Made by a program: the position numbers and the translations under genes
DNA from: [Chlorobium] sp. 445
GTDB lineage: Bacteria; Bacteroidota; Chlorobiia; Chlorobiales; Thermochlorobacteraceae
DNA: 64,000 nt
Direction: 5' to 3'
Assembly (NCBI GenBank): GCA_002763895.1
Contig: NSLH01000014.1
Coordinates: 1-64,000, forward strand
Notes under the pieces: model-generated
Database searches by the model: none
What the model saw: the letters and a program-made list of their open reading frames with translations, nothing else
What the model was told of the DNA's origin: nothing
Part shown: in pieces, positions 39,703 to 49,508 of the stretch
How positions within the stretch are numbered: position 1 is the stretch's first letter
How the letters are laid out: each line of letters starts with the position of its first letter

Positions 39703-42700
39703 TTAATTAAAAGTGTAACGGATGCTGAACTGCGCAGACCACAGGTCGGCAATGCTTGCTGTACGTTGGAAGGAAGAGTTCAAAAGCTGTGGGCCACTCG
39801 GTGTCGTGACTGTTGCCATTCTGAATTGTGGTCTGCCATCTGCCGAGACTCCTGCAGCTGTCAGTGGGAATGGCGCTGTACGCTGCCAGCCGACTCCCCA
39901 CTCACTATTGAGCAAGTTTCCGACATTAAAGATATCGAGGCGCAGTTGCAATCCATTGCGTTGACCGCCGAGTTCAAGGTAGAAGTCTTGAATAACCGCT
40001 AGGTCTGCACGGAAGACCCAAGGGAAGACCGCGCCATTACGTTCAGCATATTGACCACGGCGCGTACGCAAATAGTCGTCTTGCTCAATGAAAGCATCAA
40101 AGGCGGCTGCTTGTTCATCTGGCGTAAAGGTGCGACCTCCAGTGGTTAGCGGGAGAAATAACAAATCACTGGCGCGGTTAGGCACGAAGATTAGGTCGTT
40201 GTTGACAACCCCATCTTGATTCATATCGCCGCCGTATGTATAACTGAAGCGACCTTGAGGCGCGCCTGACCAGAAGAGAGAGATTGTGGTTGCACCAATT
40301 CCATACTCAAAGCGGTAACTGCCGCTTGCCAGCACTCGATGCGGTACGGCTGCTGCAGAGAAACCCAACTCTGGCAGGTTTGGATTGTTAGCGACCGGAT
40401 TGTTTGCCCAAGAGCCAAATGCGATTGAGCCGGGGTTGTTGTTGTTGCGTGCATCTGTGTAAGTGTACGCTATAAGTCCAAACCAATTGTCGCCAAATGA
40501 CTTTTGCAATTGCGCAGTCAGCGAGATGGCATAGTCATCACCAGAGTTTTGCAGTACCACATTGCTTGTTACATTGGGGTTCAAGCGGTTGGCATTACCA
40601 GCCGTCCCATCATAGCGCAAACGCTGATCGGGTCCTGCAAATGTGCGTGTCGCTGGACGCAAATTTGCGTTGATATAAGAAATACCAGCCAAGGTTTTGG
40701 TGTAGATACCGTCAAATGTAGCTACAATACCGAGTGGTAGTAAGTAATCTACACCGAGGTTAGTACGCCAGACCTGTGGGAAGCGGAAGTTCGGGTCAGT
40801 CGTGGCCAGTTCAATTGAGGTTGGCAATTGTGGGTTGGCAGGGCGATAAGCTGTTGTGCTTGGATTGAAAGGACGGATACGGGTGTTATCAAGTTGTTCG
40901 AACCCTGTAAGCACACCATTGTTACCAATTTGGTTAGAGATCCACACGAAGGCAGGCTGACCTGTGAAAACGCCCGTGCCACCGCGTACTTGCAGCGAAT
41001 TATCTTCTAACACATTCCAGTTAAATCCTAAGCGTGGCGAGAAGAGCGGCGTCGCTTTCGGCAAGCGATCAGTACGCGATTCGATTCGATTGCCATTGCC
41101 ATCACGGAATTCCAGCGTTGGCACAATTGGGTTTTCAAACGCTGTATTTTCAAAGAAAGGAATATCGACGCGAAGGCCGCCTGTTACACGCAGGTTGCTC
41201 AGGACTTGCCATTCATCTTGCACATAAATTCCGGGATTCCATGCACGAGTTGGTTGTACAGGCTCAGCACCACCGGGTAGAGCCGAATAACGATATTGGA
41301 AGCGACGCAGCGTAACAGGTGACTGCGTACGGTTGGGGTTGCGGAGGTAGTCGTTAGCATCTGTGTACCAGTCTTCAAGAGAGGAATATACATACACGCT
41401 TTGTGAGCCCGGAAAGAAGACATTGCGGAAGCTATAGTAGACTAAGTTCAACCCAGCGGTGATAGTATGTGCCCCTGCAAAGTAGGAGAAGTTATCTTGA
41501 AACTGGAGAGTTGAGTAGCTAAGCTGGTTAGATGGTGTAAAAGGCTCAAAACCAAATGAGATCAGTGTGGTTCCAGCCTCTTGAATTTCCACAAGCGGGA
41601 AGAGTTCACCACGTGAACCACGGTCTTCATTTTGGTAAGTGTAGCCTGCAATAATCTGATTGGAGAACTTGCCACCGAAGGTAGAGTTCAATTCAGCAAT
41701 TACAGATTGAAAGCGGTCAAACTGAATATAGTTTGAGTTTTGGTAGCTCAGTGCATTGATGCCCTGACGCGCACCGAAACCCAGCGATGAGCTGAGGCTA
41801 ATAGGCACATCCTGACGTGCATCTAAGGCATTGTAGCGTATGCTCAATTTGTTATTGTCGTCGATATTGTAGTTTATTTTAGCCAGCCAGTTGAGCATAC
41901 TAGGACGCTGCTGCGTATAGTCCTGAAAAGGTCCTGTTTCGTAGCCAAAGTTTTGGCGTAAAAACCGGCTTAAAGAATCCATCTGTTGAAATGTTGGACG
42001 AGAGATGTTGCCCCCTGGTGATTCTCCGGGCTGGCGAGGACGAAGCGTAAAAGGCGTGGAGTTCTGTTCAGTTTCTGCTGCTACGAAGAAGAAGAGCTTG
42101 TCTTGAATGATTGGACCGCCAAAGCGAAATCCGCCTTGCAGGTTGTTAAAATTATTTGCGGCAGCTCCGACTTCAACGCCTGCGGCTTTGCGACCTAAGA
42201 ACGCTTGATTGCGCAGGTTGAAAAATGCAGAACCTTGGAAGTTATTGGTGCCACTGCGTGTTACCAGATTCACACCTGCACCTACAAAGAGTCCTTGACG
42301 CACATCATAGGGTGCAAGCGAGACTGCCACTTCTTCAATGGCTTCTAAACTCACTGGTGCAACGTTGGCGCGTCCACCCGGCAAGCCAGAAAGACCAAAG
42401 CTGTTGTTCAGGTATGATCCATCAACCGTAATGTTATTCAAGCGGTTGTCTTGCCCAGCAAATGATGTGCCGTTCGCCTGCGGCGTGAGACGGGTAAAAT
42501 CCGTAAAGTTACGACTAATGGTAGGCAATGAGGTAATTGCTTCTCTTGGCACAACTGTGTTCGCTCCTGTACGATCAGGGCTGATGGCGGCATTGCGCGC
42601 AGCCGTAACAGTAACCTCCTGTGTGGTAGCCGATTCTTCAGCTAATTTGAAGTTGGCACTACTTGCTGTACCTAAGTTGAGAAAAATGTTTTCAATGGTC

Positions 42701-42978
42701 TGTGTCTGGTAACCAACATAGCTTGCTGTAACGCGATAGGGACCTCCGACGCGCATACCGAGAATGGTATAGCGCCCGTCAGCTTGGGTAATTGCCCCAT
42801 AGCGCGAACCTGACGGCACATGCGTTGCAATTACGCTTGCGCCAATCAAGGGCTCACCTTTTGTATCTGTAACGAGACCAATCATAGATGAAGTACTCAC
42901 ACCCTGTGCCCATAGGCTGCTACAGACCAGCAGCATAGCAAAGAGTGCAAGCCAAGAGATAAAGTATCTGGGCTTCAT
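39703..42978 (-). CDS. TonB-dependent receptor with N-terminal carboxypeptidase-regulatory-like domain (Oar-like)
   Basis: About 1091 residues. The signal peptide MKPRYFISWLALFAMLLVCS ends near LWAQG, a beta-sandwich regulatory domain follows (GLVTDTKGEPLIGASVIATH, GGPYRVTASYVGYQTQTIEN), then a plug (TVVPREAITSLPTISRNFTD, NRLNNITVDGSYLNNSFGLS) and a large barrel ending SIADLWSAQFSIRYTFN. This is the Oar-type architecture, common in Bacteroidota and Myxococcota for large or proteinaceous substrates. ATG at 42978 fits the signal peptide; the longer frame to 43119 does not. A TAnnTTTG box is at 43021-43028 (minus), 43 bases upstream. The intergenic stretch to folB (42979-43234) shows nothing else convincing. 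Confidence 0.9.
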   Translation of the reverse strand: MKPRYFISWLALFAMLLVCSSLWAQGVSTSSMIGLVTDTKGEPLIGASVIATHVPSGSRYGAITQADGRYTILGMRVGGPYRVTASYVGYQTQTIENIFLNLGTASSANFKLAEESATTQEVTVTAARNAAISPDRTGANTVVPREAITSLPTISRNFTDFTRLTPQANGTSFAGQDNRLNNITVDGSYLNNSFGLSGLPGGRANVAPVSLEAIEEVAVSLAPYDVRQGLFVGAGVNLVTRSGTNNFQGSAFFNLRNQAFLGRKAAGVEVGAAANNFNNLQGGFRFGGPIIQDKLFFFVAAETEQNSTPFTLRPRQPGESPGGNISRPTFQQMDSLSRFLRQNFGYETGPFQDYTQQRPSMLNWLAKINYNIDDNNKLSIRYNALDARQDVPISLSSSLGFGARQGINALSYQNSNYIQFDRFQSVIAELNSTFGGKFSNQIIAGYTYQNEDRGSRGELFPLVEIQEAGTTLISFGFEPFTPSNQLSYSTLQFQDNFSYFAGAHTITAGLNLVYYSFRNVFFPGSQSVYVYSSLEDWYTDANDYLRNPNRTQSPVTLRRFQYRYSALPGGAEPVQPTRAWNPGIYVQDEWQVLSNLRVTGGLRVDIPFFENTAFENPIVPTLEFRDGNGNRIESRTDRLPKATPLFSPRLGFNWNVLEDNSLQVRGGTGVFTGQPAFVWISNQIGNNGVLTGFEQLDNTRIRPFNPSTTAYRPANPQLPTSIELATTDPNFRFPQVWRTNLGVDYLLPLGIVATFDGIYTKTLAGISYINANLRPATRTFAGPDQRLRYDGTAGNANRLNPNVTSNVVLQNSGDDYAISLTAQLQKSFGDNWFGLIAYTYTDARNNNNPGSIAFGSWANNPVANNPNLPELGFSAAAVPHRVLASGSYRFEYGIGATTISLFWSGAPQGRFSYTYGGDMNQDGVVNNDLIFVPNRASDLLFLPLTTGGRTFTPDEQAAAFDAFIEQDDYLRTRRGQYAERNGAVFPWVFRADLAVIQDFYLELGGQRNGLQLRLDIFNVGNLLNSEWGVGWQRTAPFPLTAAGVSADGRPQFRMATVTTPSGPQLLNSSFQRTASIADLWSAQFSIRYTFN

Positions 42979-43234
42979 TATTTTCCTAATTTGGTTAGAG
43001 AGACAGTAAAAAATCGGTTGCAAATATAGAGGGCGTGCTTCAAAATAAGATATTAAGTTTTTGTTATGAAAGATTAAGACGCCACCTCTGCGTTTTGGAT
43101 ATGGCAGAATGGCTATCATCTCTTGCTGGTGTAGGAAGTTTGCATGAGGATACTGCAGCAGGGCGCATTTTCTACAGTATGGACAGGTATGGGTTTAACT
43201 GTGTGGTTACAACACAGAGGCATAGCACTGCTAG

Positions 43235-43627
43235 CTACGGTGTGTGTTTCGGGCGTTCCAAAAAGTAGTCAGCTTCAGCAAAGTCGCAGACGCCACCCAC
43301 GGGCGGGTTGCGTTTGCGCACCTTGATATGCACAGATTCCAAGATTGGAAAATCAAGCATCAATTCATCTGCAATTTTTTTAGCGACAGCTTCAATAAGA
43401 TAAAACTTGCGCGAGGTAATCACTTTTGAGATGCGCGCATAGACTTGCTCATAATCTACGGTCTGACGCAGTGAGTCGGTTTGTCCTGCCACTGAAAAAT
43501 CAAAATAGAGTTCCGCATCAACTTCATAGCGTGCGCCGACCTTGTGTTCGGCTTCTCCAACACCATGATACGCATAAAAAATCGCGTTCTTGAGCCTGAC
43601 GCAACTGCGAGAGTATTGAGCATTCAT
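43235..43627 (-). CDS. folB: Dihydroneopterin aldolase
   Basis: 130 residues; retro-aldol cleavage of dihydroneopterin in folate synthesis. Family landmarks are VRLKNAIFYAYHGVGEAEHKVG, the substrate Glu in that segment, LRQTVDYEQVYARISKVITS, the KFYLIEAVAKKIADELML helix with its Glu, and VKVRKRNPP-like VHIKVRKRNPPVGG at the C-terminus. It sits upstream of the Oar-like receptor and downstream of murA on the same strand; the rest of the folate pathway is not nearby. Confidence 0.92.
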   Translation of the reverse strand: MNAQYSRSCVRLKNAIFYAYHGVGEAEHKVGARYEVDAELYFDFSVAGQTDSLRQTVDYEQVYARISKVITSRKFYLIEAVAKKIADELMLDFPILESVHIKVRKRNPPVGGVCDFAEADYFLERPKHTP

Positions 43628-43690
43628 TTTTTGTGGACCATTTACTGATAGGCTATTTACGGCATCTGGTGGATGCAGTCTACCTTACCG

Positions 43691-44988
43691 TTATTCCTCA
43701 TCGGCAGGCTTTGGCGTTGCAAATTCATCATACTGTTCGCGGCGGATCTGGGCGCCCAATTTGCGCAGTTTTTGCTCAATTTTTTCGTAGCCTCTATCGA
43801 GGTGATAGACACGCAGCACTTCGGTTTTACCAGAGGCAGCTAATCCTGCCAAAATCAGGCTTGCCGATGCACGCAAATCCGTTGACATGACCTTTGCACC
43901 ACGCAGCGCTTTGATACCACGCACGATAGCCGTGTTTTTCTTGATTTCAATATCTGCACCTAAGCGATTGAGTTCGGGAATGTGTTTGAATCGCTCAAAG
44001 TAAATGTGATCTGTGATGCGGCTCGTGCCCTTTGCTTGAGTCATCAAAGCAGACCACTGCGCTTGCATGTCGGTTGGAAACTTTGGGTACGGTTTTGCTT
44101 CAACATGCGTTGGACGCAGTTCCTCAGGGGCTTGCAGTGAGATACAAGTGTCTCCCAGCGTGATGTGGCAGCCTGCAGATTCAAATTTTTTGAGCACGGC
44201 TTTCATCTCTCGCGTGTCAATGTTTGTGAGCGTGATACTGCCATGCGTAATTGCAGCAGCAGCAAGAAGTGTGCCTGCCTCGATACGATCGCTGATGTTG
44301 TTTTCACGTACGGCATACAGTTCATCGACGCCCTCAATGTGCAATTTTGGCGTGCCAATGCCTTCAATTTTCGCTCCCATCTTAACAAGCAAGCGTGCCA
44401 GTGCTGTGATTTCAGGCTCAATAGCTGCGTTGCTAATCTCGGTTATGCCTTTAGCCAGCACCGCCGCCATTAGCGCATTACCTGTTGCTCCAACCGAGAC
44501 CAGCGGGAAGTCAATTTTTGCTCCAACTAGGCGTTTACGCTTGGCTTTGGCTACGATGTAGCCTTCGTCAAGGTCAATCGAGGCACCGAGTTTTTTCATT
44601 GCTTCAATGTGCAAATCCACCGGTCGCGGTCCAAAGGCGCAGCTCCTGGCAGCGAGACGCGTGCTCGACCAAACCGCCCGAGCAAGGGTCCGAGCACATA
44701 AATCGAGGCGCGCATTTTTTTGACCAATTCGTAAGGCGCTTCAAAATGTGAGATATTTGCAGCGGAAATCGTGAGTGTGTGGTGTTCATACTCAACGCGT
44801 GCGCCGATGATGCGCAGTAGATTAGCTAGCGTATGCACATCGCGCAAGTCGGGCACGCGCTGAATGATGGTTTTGCCTGAGGCTGGGAGCAACGAGGCTG
44901 CCATCAGCGCCAGCGCCGCATTTTTTGACCCTGAGACTTCAACTTCACCCGAGAGCGGTCGACCGCCTTGAATCACCAGTTTGTCCAT
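43691..44988 (-). CDS. murA: UDP-N-acetylglucosamine 1-carboxyvinyltransferase, interrupted by a frameshift
   Basis: First committed step of peptidoglycan synthesis (PEP transfer to UDP-GlcNAc). The N-terminal part has [20 protein letters not shown] and [15 protein letters not shown]. The frame is lost at PGA around 44643, exactly at the active-site loop. Inserting one G restores [18 protein letters not shown], including the catalytic Cys (position 115 in E. coli). The rest ([51 protein letters not shown]) is intact, and the joined length is 432 residues. A one-base deletion in the data is the likely cause, as the gene is essential. Confidence 0.94.
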
Positions 44989-45011
44989 TGTGTCGTTGCC
45001 GTAAAAGCCTG

Positions 45012-47245
45012 TTATCGGCGTGTTCCGCTGTGTTGCGGTCTGCGCGAACTACCTTGTGGCGGTGCCGGCGGACGAGTCTCCATGCCTTCGGGCGGCGGCA
45101 TCAAGGCTTTCATAGAGAGACTGTATTTGGTCTTGCCTGTCTTCGGGTCTTGCTGGACACGAATGAGTTTGACGGAGACTTTCTCACCTGCTTTGAGCGC
45201 TTCGCTGGCTTTGGTAATGCGCTTGTGCGAGATTTCAGAGATGTGCAAGAGCCCTGTGATCTTAGGCAAAAACTCCACAATTGCACCAAGCTCATCGCGC
45301 ACTTCTTTCACTTCACCGCTATAGACGGTACCTTCTTCAGGTTCAGCGGTTAAGCCTTTGATAATGGCAATTGCACGCTCCGCCGACTCGCTGTCTGTTG
45401 CTGCAATTGTGATTGTGCCATCGTCAGCAATGTCAATTTCTGTGTTGGTCTGCGATGTAATGTTGCGAATGGTTTCACCGCCTTTGCCAATTACTGTACC
45501 AATAGCCTCTACTGGAATTTGTATGGTCGTCAGACGTGGAGCGTATTTAGAGAGCGTCGGACGTGGCTCCGCAATCGCTTCTTTCATAATCTTCAAGATG
45601 TGCATCCGTCCTTCTTTAGCTTGGGCTAACGCTGCTTCAAGAATGCCATAATCCAATCCGTCGATTTTGATATCCATCTGACACGCCGTAATGCCTTCAG
45701 TTGTCCCTGCAACCTTGAAGTCCATATCGCCCAAGTGATCTTCATTGCCGAGAATGTCGGAGAGTACCGCATAGCGCTCACCTTCTTTAATTAAGCCCAT
45801 TGCAATGCCTGCAACAGGTCGTTTCATCGGCACGCCTCCGTCCATAATTGCTAGCGTGCCGCCGCAGACCGAAGCCATTGACGACGAGCCGTTTGATTCC
45901 AAGATATCCGAGACCACACGCATGGTGTAAGGGAATGTCACTTCATCGGGAATCATATTTTTAGGGCACGCTCAGCTAAGTTACCATGCCCAATCTCGCG
46001 TCGACCGACGCCAGTCATCCGCCCGACTTCACCGACCGAGAATGGAGGAAAGTTGTAATGCAGCATAAATCGCTTTTCAGGATCTTCAGTCAGCGTATCG
46101 ATCAACTGCACGTCCTTTTTTGTACCCAGTGTAAGGAAAACCAGGGCTTGTGTTTCACCTCGCGTGAAGAGTGCCGAGCCATGCGAGCGCGGAATCAAAC
46201 CCAGTTCAATCGAAATGGGACGAATGTCTGTGAGCGAGCGCCCATCAAGGCGTACGCGGTCGTTGAGAATGGTCTGGCGCATGGCATCACGCTCAAGGTC
46301 GTGAATCACTTGCTTGATTAGTTTTTCATTGAGATACAAGGCTTTTTCAGGCGCCGCAGCCAAGACTTCTTCCGTGATCTCCGCCTTGTATTTTTCAAGT
46401 GTAGCTTTAATGGTCTCTTCGTAGAGTAATTTGGTTTTCTCTGCACGCACGTCTTTGGCGAGGGCTTCATGCGCTAACGCATAGAGTTTGTCGTAGCAGA
46501 GCGATTTGATGTATTCTTTCAAGTCAGCAGGTGGTAAAATCGGATTGAAGGGGCGCTTGGGTTTTCCGACTTCACGCGCTAGTTCCTCTTGCACTATGCA
46601 AATTTTCTTGATGACTTCATGTCCGAACTTAATTGCTTCAAGCATGTCTTGCTCTGAAATCTCATGCATTTCACCTTCAAGCATACAAATCGTATCCTTT
46701 GTGCCACCGATACAAATATCCATATCACTCTTCTCAAGCTCTTCAGTATGCGGATTGATGATGAACTCACCATTGATTCTGCCGACACGCACCTCGGCCA
46801 TTGGCGTGTAGAAGGGAATGTCAGAGAGCATAAGCGCCACTGACGCCGCCACGCCACCCAGTACATCACCATCATTGATTTGGTCAGAAGAAATTACAGT
46901 AACCACAACTTGCGTCTCACTGGTATAGCCATCAGGGAAAAGCGGGCGCAAGGCACGATCGATAAGACGAGCGGAGAGAATTTCTTTTTCACTTGGTCGC
47001 CCCTCGCGCTTGACAAAGCCGCCCGGAAATTTTCCTGCCGCAGAATACTTTTCACGAAATTCAACTTGAAGTGGCACAAAGTCCTGTCCGGGCACAGGAT
47101 CATCTTTTTTGGCAACAGCCGTAGCTAATACCATTGTCTCCTCAAGCCCGACAACCGCTGCGCCATCGGCTTGCTTTGCCATCTTGCCTGTCTCAATACG
47201 CAGAATTTTGCCTCGTCCTAAATCGACTTCTTTTGTGATGACCAT
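45012..47245 (-). CDS. pnp: Polyribonucleotide nucleotidyltransferase (PNPase), interrupted by a frameshift
   Basis: Phosphorolytic 3'-5' exoribonuclease of the degradosome. The first RNase PH core ([53 protein letters not shown]), the alpha-helical linker and the second core ([30 protein letters not shown]) run to ERALK. A run of five T on the plus strand (45958-45962) should be six to give [20 protein letters not shown]. It continues through KH ([20 protein letters not shown]) and S1 domains ([20 protein letters not shown]). Joined length 744 residues. It has a Pro/Arg-rich tail. Confidence 0.95.
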
Positions 47246-47607
47246 TTGTTGGAATGCGATTATGAGGTTTTGTTGCTTTATGTTCTGACTTGCGTCTTCC
47301 TTGTTGCTGCTTAAACTAAACTACTAATATAGGGAATTTTCACTTCAATGTTGAAAGCACAGCTCGTGCTTACAACTGCGATTTTACTTTTACCCAATAA
47401 TTTTCCCTACAATTGCTTACCATGATATAACGAACTTAGTAAAATTGCCCGAGGTACAGTAATGCCTCTACACACGCAAAGTGCAAGTGTATTGAGTAAA
47501 CTTTGTAACTTTATCTCTACATCTGCAATCGCTATGCGCAATCTTGCGCCTTAAAACCAAAGAACTAACCACTCAACTATCAACCAAGCCAAAAGGAGTA
47601 ATTAGAC
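47246..47607. other. 362-base intergenic region between divergent pnp and a lipoprotein gene
   Basis: AT-rich stretch presumably holding the promoters of both flanking genes. No ORF with a good start, no tRNA-like or rRNA-like fold and no strong hairpin is visible. The only clear signal is AAAAGGAG (47591-47598), the ribosome binding site of the downstream lipoprotein. Confidence 0.5.
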
Positions 47608-48300
47608 ATGCTACACCCAAAAACTTTCACTCGATTTTTGCTCAGCATTATGCTGTCTACACTCTTGCTTAGCGTAGGCTGCAGCAAGAAAGAACTCTTC
47701 ATTGAAGGCGAGATTATTATGAGTTATGCTAACGCAAACGATAAAGCCCTCATTGATCACCCTGTATTTTTGATGGCTGATAGCGTTGTCTCACGCAGTT
47801 TGGAGAAATGGCGCGAAGGCTTCAGAGCAGAAATGAAAATCATTGATAGTGTCGAAAATCGAATCAATTTCATCATAGATAGCCTGCGCAAAACTATTGC
47901 CACCGCTGGTAAAAATACAGACTCGCTCGAGAAAGTCTTTATGGCTTACAATGACACGCTTAATCTCTTCTACAAAGAAAAAAACAGGTATAGAGCCGAT
48001 GTTCTCAAGACCCTGATTATTCAAATCCCTAAACTCAAGGGCATCAAGACCAATCAACAAGGTAAGTTTCGCTTTGATGCCGCCACGTTGGGCACCGAAC
48101 TTAAGCCCGGAAAATACGTGCTCATGAGCGGCTATGATGCCGAGCGACAAAGCGGCATACTTTTTCAAACAATTGAATTAGGCGATAAACCGGTCGTTAC
48201 ACAGCTTACTGTCCGAGATATTGATCCTGTGCTGAATTTCTATGTTGAGCGTGGCAAAGAAGGTGTCATGCTCGATAGCACTGCGCTTCGCTCAAAATGA
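47608..48300 (+). CDS. Lipoprotein of unknown function
   Basis: 230 residues. A lipoprotein signal (FLLSIMLSTLLLSVGC, lipobox SVGC) is followed by a polar, mostly helical region (EKWREGFRAEMKIIDSVENR, coiled-coil-like) and a C-terminal part, QGKFRFDAATLGTELKPGKYVLMSGYD, resembling a surface-exposed beta domain that might be carboxypeptidase-regulatory-like. I recognise no specific family. AAAAGGAG nine bases before the ATG supports the start, and a strong terminator follows 26 bases after the stop. Confidence 0.75.
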   Translation: MLHPKTFTRFLLSIMLSTLLLSVGCSKKELFIEGEIIMSYANANDKALIDHPVFLMADSVVSRSLEKWREGFRAEMKIIDSVENRINFIIDSLRKTIATAGKNTDSLEKVFMAYNDTLNLFYKEKNRYRADVLKTLIIQIPKLKGIKTNQQGKFRFDAATLGTELKPGKYVLMSGYDAERQSGILFQTIELGDKPVVTQLTVRDIDPVLNFYVERGKEGVMLDSTALRSK

Positions 48301-48320
48301 AAACCATCTCTGAGCCCCAA

Positions 48321-48349
48321 AAAGAAGGGACGCCGTAGCGTCCCTTTTT
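48321..48349 (+). terminator. Rho-independent terminator after the lipoprotein gene
   Basis: The stem GGGACGC (48327-48333) and GCGTCCC (48338-48344), extended by AA/TT, has a 4-base loop and five T (48345-48349). A-rich sequence on the other side could help stop the convergent cysteine-rich genes. Confidence 0.88.
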
Positions 48350-48378
48350 GCTTTGCCTCTGTTAAGCTACTTTGTGCA

Positions 48379-48591
48379 TTAGTCACAGCAGCATGCCATG
48401 GGCGTGTCGCAGCAAGTGTTCGTTGTGCAGGCCACAGTGCAGCAGTCTGTGCACACCTCACATGTACATGCTGAACAGCAGCAAGCTGCAGAGGCACTGT
48501 TGTTATCCGCAGCCTTAACTTGTGGCAAAGCGCAAACACCAGCTACTGCAAATAGCGTGATTGCTACGAAAGAAAAAATTTTCTTACGCAT
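48379..48591 (-). CDS. Very cysteine-rich small exported protein
   Basis: 70 residues: a signal peptide (MRKKIFSFVAITLFAVAGVC, probable cleavage after QVKA-A) then a mature part of about 43 residues with 14 cysteines arranged as CCC, C-X2-C, C-X-C, CC and similar (ACCCSACTCEVCTDCC). The remainder is mostly Ala, Thr, Ser and Asn. Such density points to metal binding or multiple disulphides, like an exported metallothionein; that is inference. It is the last of three same-strand genes encoding Cys-rich envelope proteins. The exact family is unknown. Confidence 0.7.
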   Translation of the reverse strand: MRKKIFSFVAITLFAVAGVCALPQVKAADNNSASAACCCSACTCEVCTDCCTVACTTNTCCDTPMACCCD

Positions 48592-48604
48592 ATCCTTTTT
48601 ATCC

Positions 48605-48880
48605 TCAAAATTTTTGGTGTACGGTTGATTCTTTTTGTCCGATAAATTCCTTGCCGTCTGCGCTTAGGTTTGCAGCGTATCGTGCTGGCTCAGCGGCAAA
48701 TTTCTTGTCGCAGCCATTGCAGCAGAAGCCATAAGTTTTGCCCTCGTATTGGACGGTTCTTGCCCTCGGATTGACCTTTTCGCCCATCACAGGACAAACT
48801 TCATTGAATGGCTTTTCAGTGCTGCCTGATGAACATCCTACAAAACCCAGTAGCAGCAAGGAAAACAGAAGTGCTTTCAT
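48605..48880 (-). CDS. YHS/TRASH-like metal-binding lipoprotein
   Basis: 91 residues with a lipoprotein signal (MKALLFSLLLLGFVGC). The mature part has a YHS/TRASH-type arrangement: EVCPVMGEKVNPRARTVQYE, then YEGKTYGFCCNGCDKKFAAE and PARYAANL, with Cys residues suited to binding Cu, Zn or other soft metals. YHS domains are linked to heavy-metal sensing and transport, often copper. It is the middle member of the Cys-rich trio, 13 bases upstream of the smallest gene. Confidence 0.8.
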   Translation of the reverse strand: MKALLFSLLLLGFVGCSSGSTEKPFNEVCPVMGEKVNPRARTVQYEGKTYGFCCNGCDKKFAAEPARYAANLSADGKEFIGQKESTVHQKF

Positions 48881-48966
48881 GTCTCAGAAAGTTAAAACCC
48901 ATAATTGTGCACGCTCGGCACGAGCCATAGCGCGCGTTCAGAACAAGATTTGAACAGCGGTCGGTA

Positions 48967-49338
48967 TCAAATGAGCAGAATCTCGCAGCGCAGGTAAATT
49001 GGCGGTTGCGACGAGAATGACTTGCAGGGTTCTATGATGCGGTCTTGAAAACTGGAATCACTGATTAGCGGATAGGTCAGCAGTTCGGGGAAAAGCGCAA
49101 GTGCGCGCAAAAATTGGCATTTCCCTTCGGGCTGAAGCGCATCGTAAGGGGAGACTTCGCTTGCAGCAAGGTCGCACTGTTCGCAGCAGGGTGGCGCAGA
49201 GAAGGACATAGCACAGGCATTATCTTGTGCAGTACAGCACGGGCAGAGCGTATGCTCGCACTTTGTGAAGACCACACTCAGGTTACTGAACAGTAAAGTT
49301 GCTGTTAGCAAAAAGATGTAAAGCCGTCGAATCTGCAT
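48967..49338 (-). CDS. Cysteine-rich secreted protein of unknown function
   Basis: 123 residues with a signal-peptide-like N-terminus (MQIRRLYIFLLTATLLFSNL, cleavage near VFTKC). The mature part has 11 cysteines, clustered in CEHTLCPCCTAQDNAC and PPCCEQCDL, then a less Cys-rich C-terminus ending LRCEILLI. It is found first in the same-strand trio with the YHS lipoprotein and the 14-Cys protein. I do not recognise a family, but the arrangement resembles small envelope proteins near heavy-metal efflux genes. An inverted repeat lies 37-77 bases upstream. Confidence 0.65.
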   Translation of the reverse strand: MQIRRLYIFLLTATLLFSNLSVVFTKCEHTLCPCCTAQDNACAMSFSAPPCCEQCDLAASEVSPYDALQPEGKCQFLRALALFPELLTYPLISDSSFQDRIIEPCKSFSSQPPIYLRCEILLI

Positions 49339-49374
49339 TTTACTTTGCCACTTTGCCTATGCTTTGCTTTTTTT

Positions 49375-49415
49375 ATGCTTGGAGTATACAAAAAATCGCC
49401 GCAAATACCAAGCAT
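49375..49415. promoter_or_regulatory. Inverted repeat between the Cys-rich trio and cinA
   Basis: ATGCTTGG (49375-49382) and CCAAGCAT (49408-49415) form a perfect 8-bp inverted repeat 25 bases apart, in the divergent promoter region. The arms are too far apart for a usual terminator; a dimeric regulator site or two half-operators is possible. Confidence 0.35.
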
Positions 49416-49508
49416 CTCTATCCCTAAATTAGACCTCTGAATACGATACTTACTATTACATGTGCTATCTTTGTATATTAGCAATGCTCCTTTTTTCATA
49501 TCATGTTC

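Noticed and set aside
43035-43268. Plus-strand ORF upstream of the Oar-like receptor overlapping folB
   Set aside because: It overlaps a real minus-strand gene, has no ribosome binding site and no recognisable domain; composition is consistent with a shadow frame.
45950-45965. PNPase as two separate genes with an ATGA overlap
   Set aside because: One added A joins the halves into a normal 744-residue PNPase with the conserved LKNMIPDEV block across the junction.
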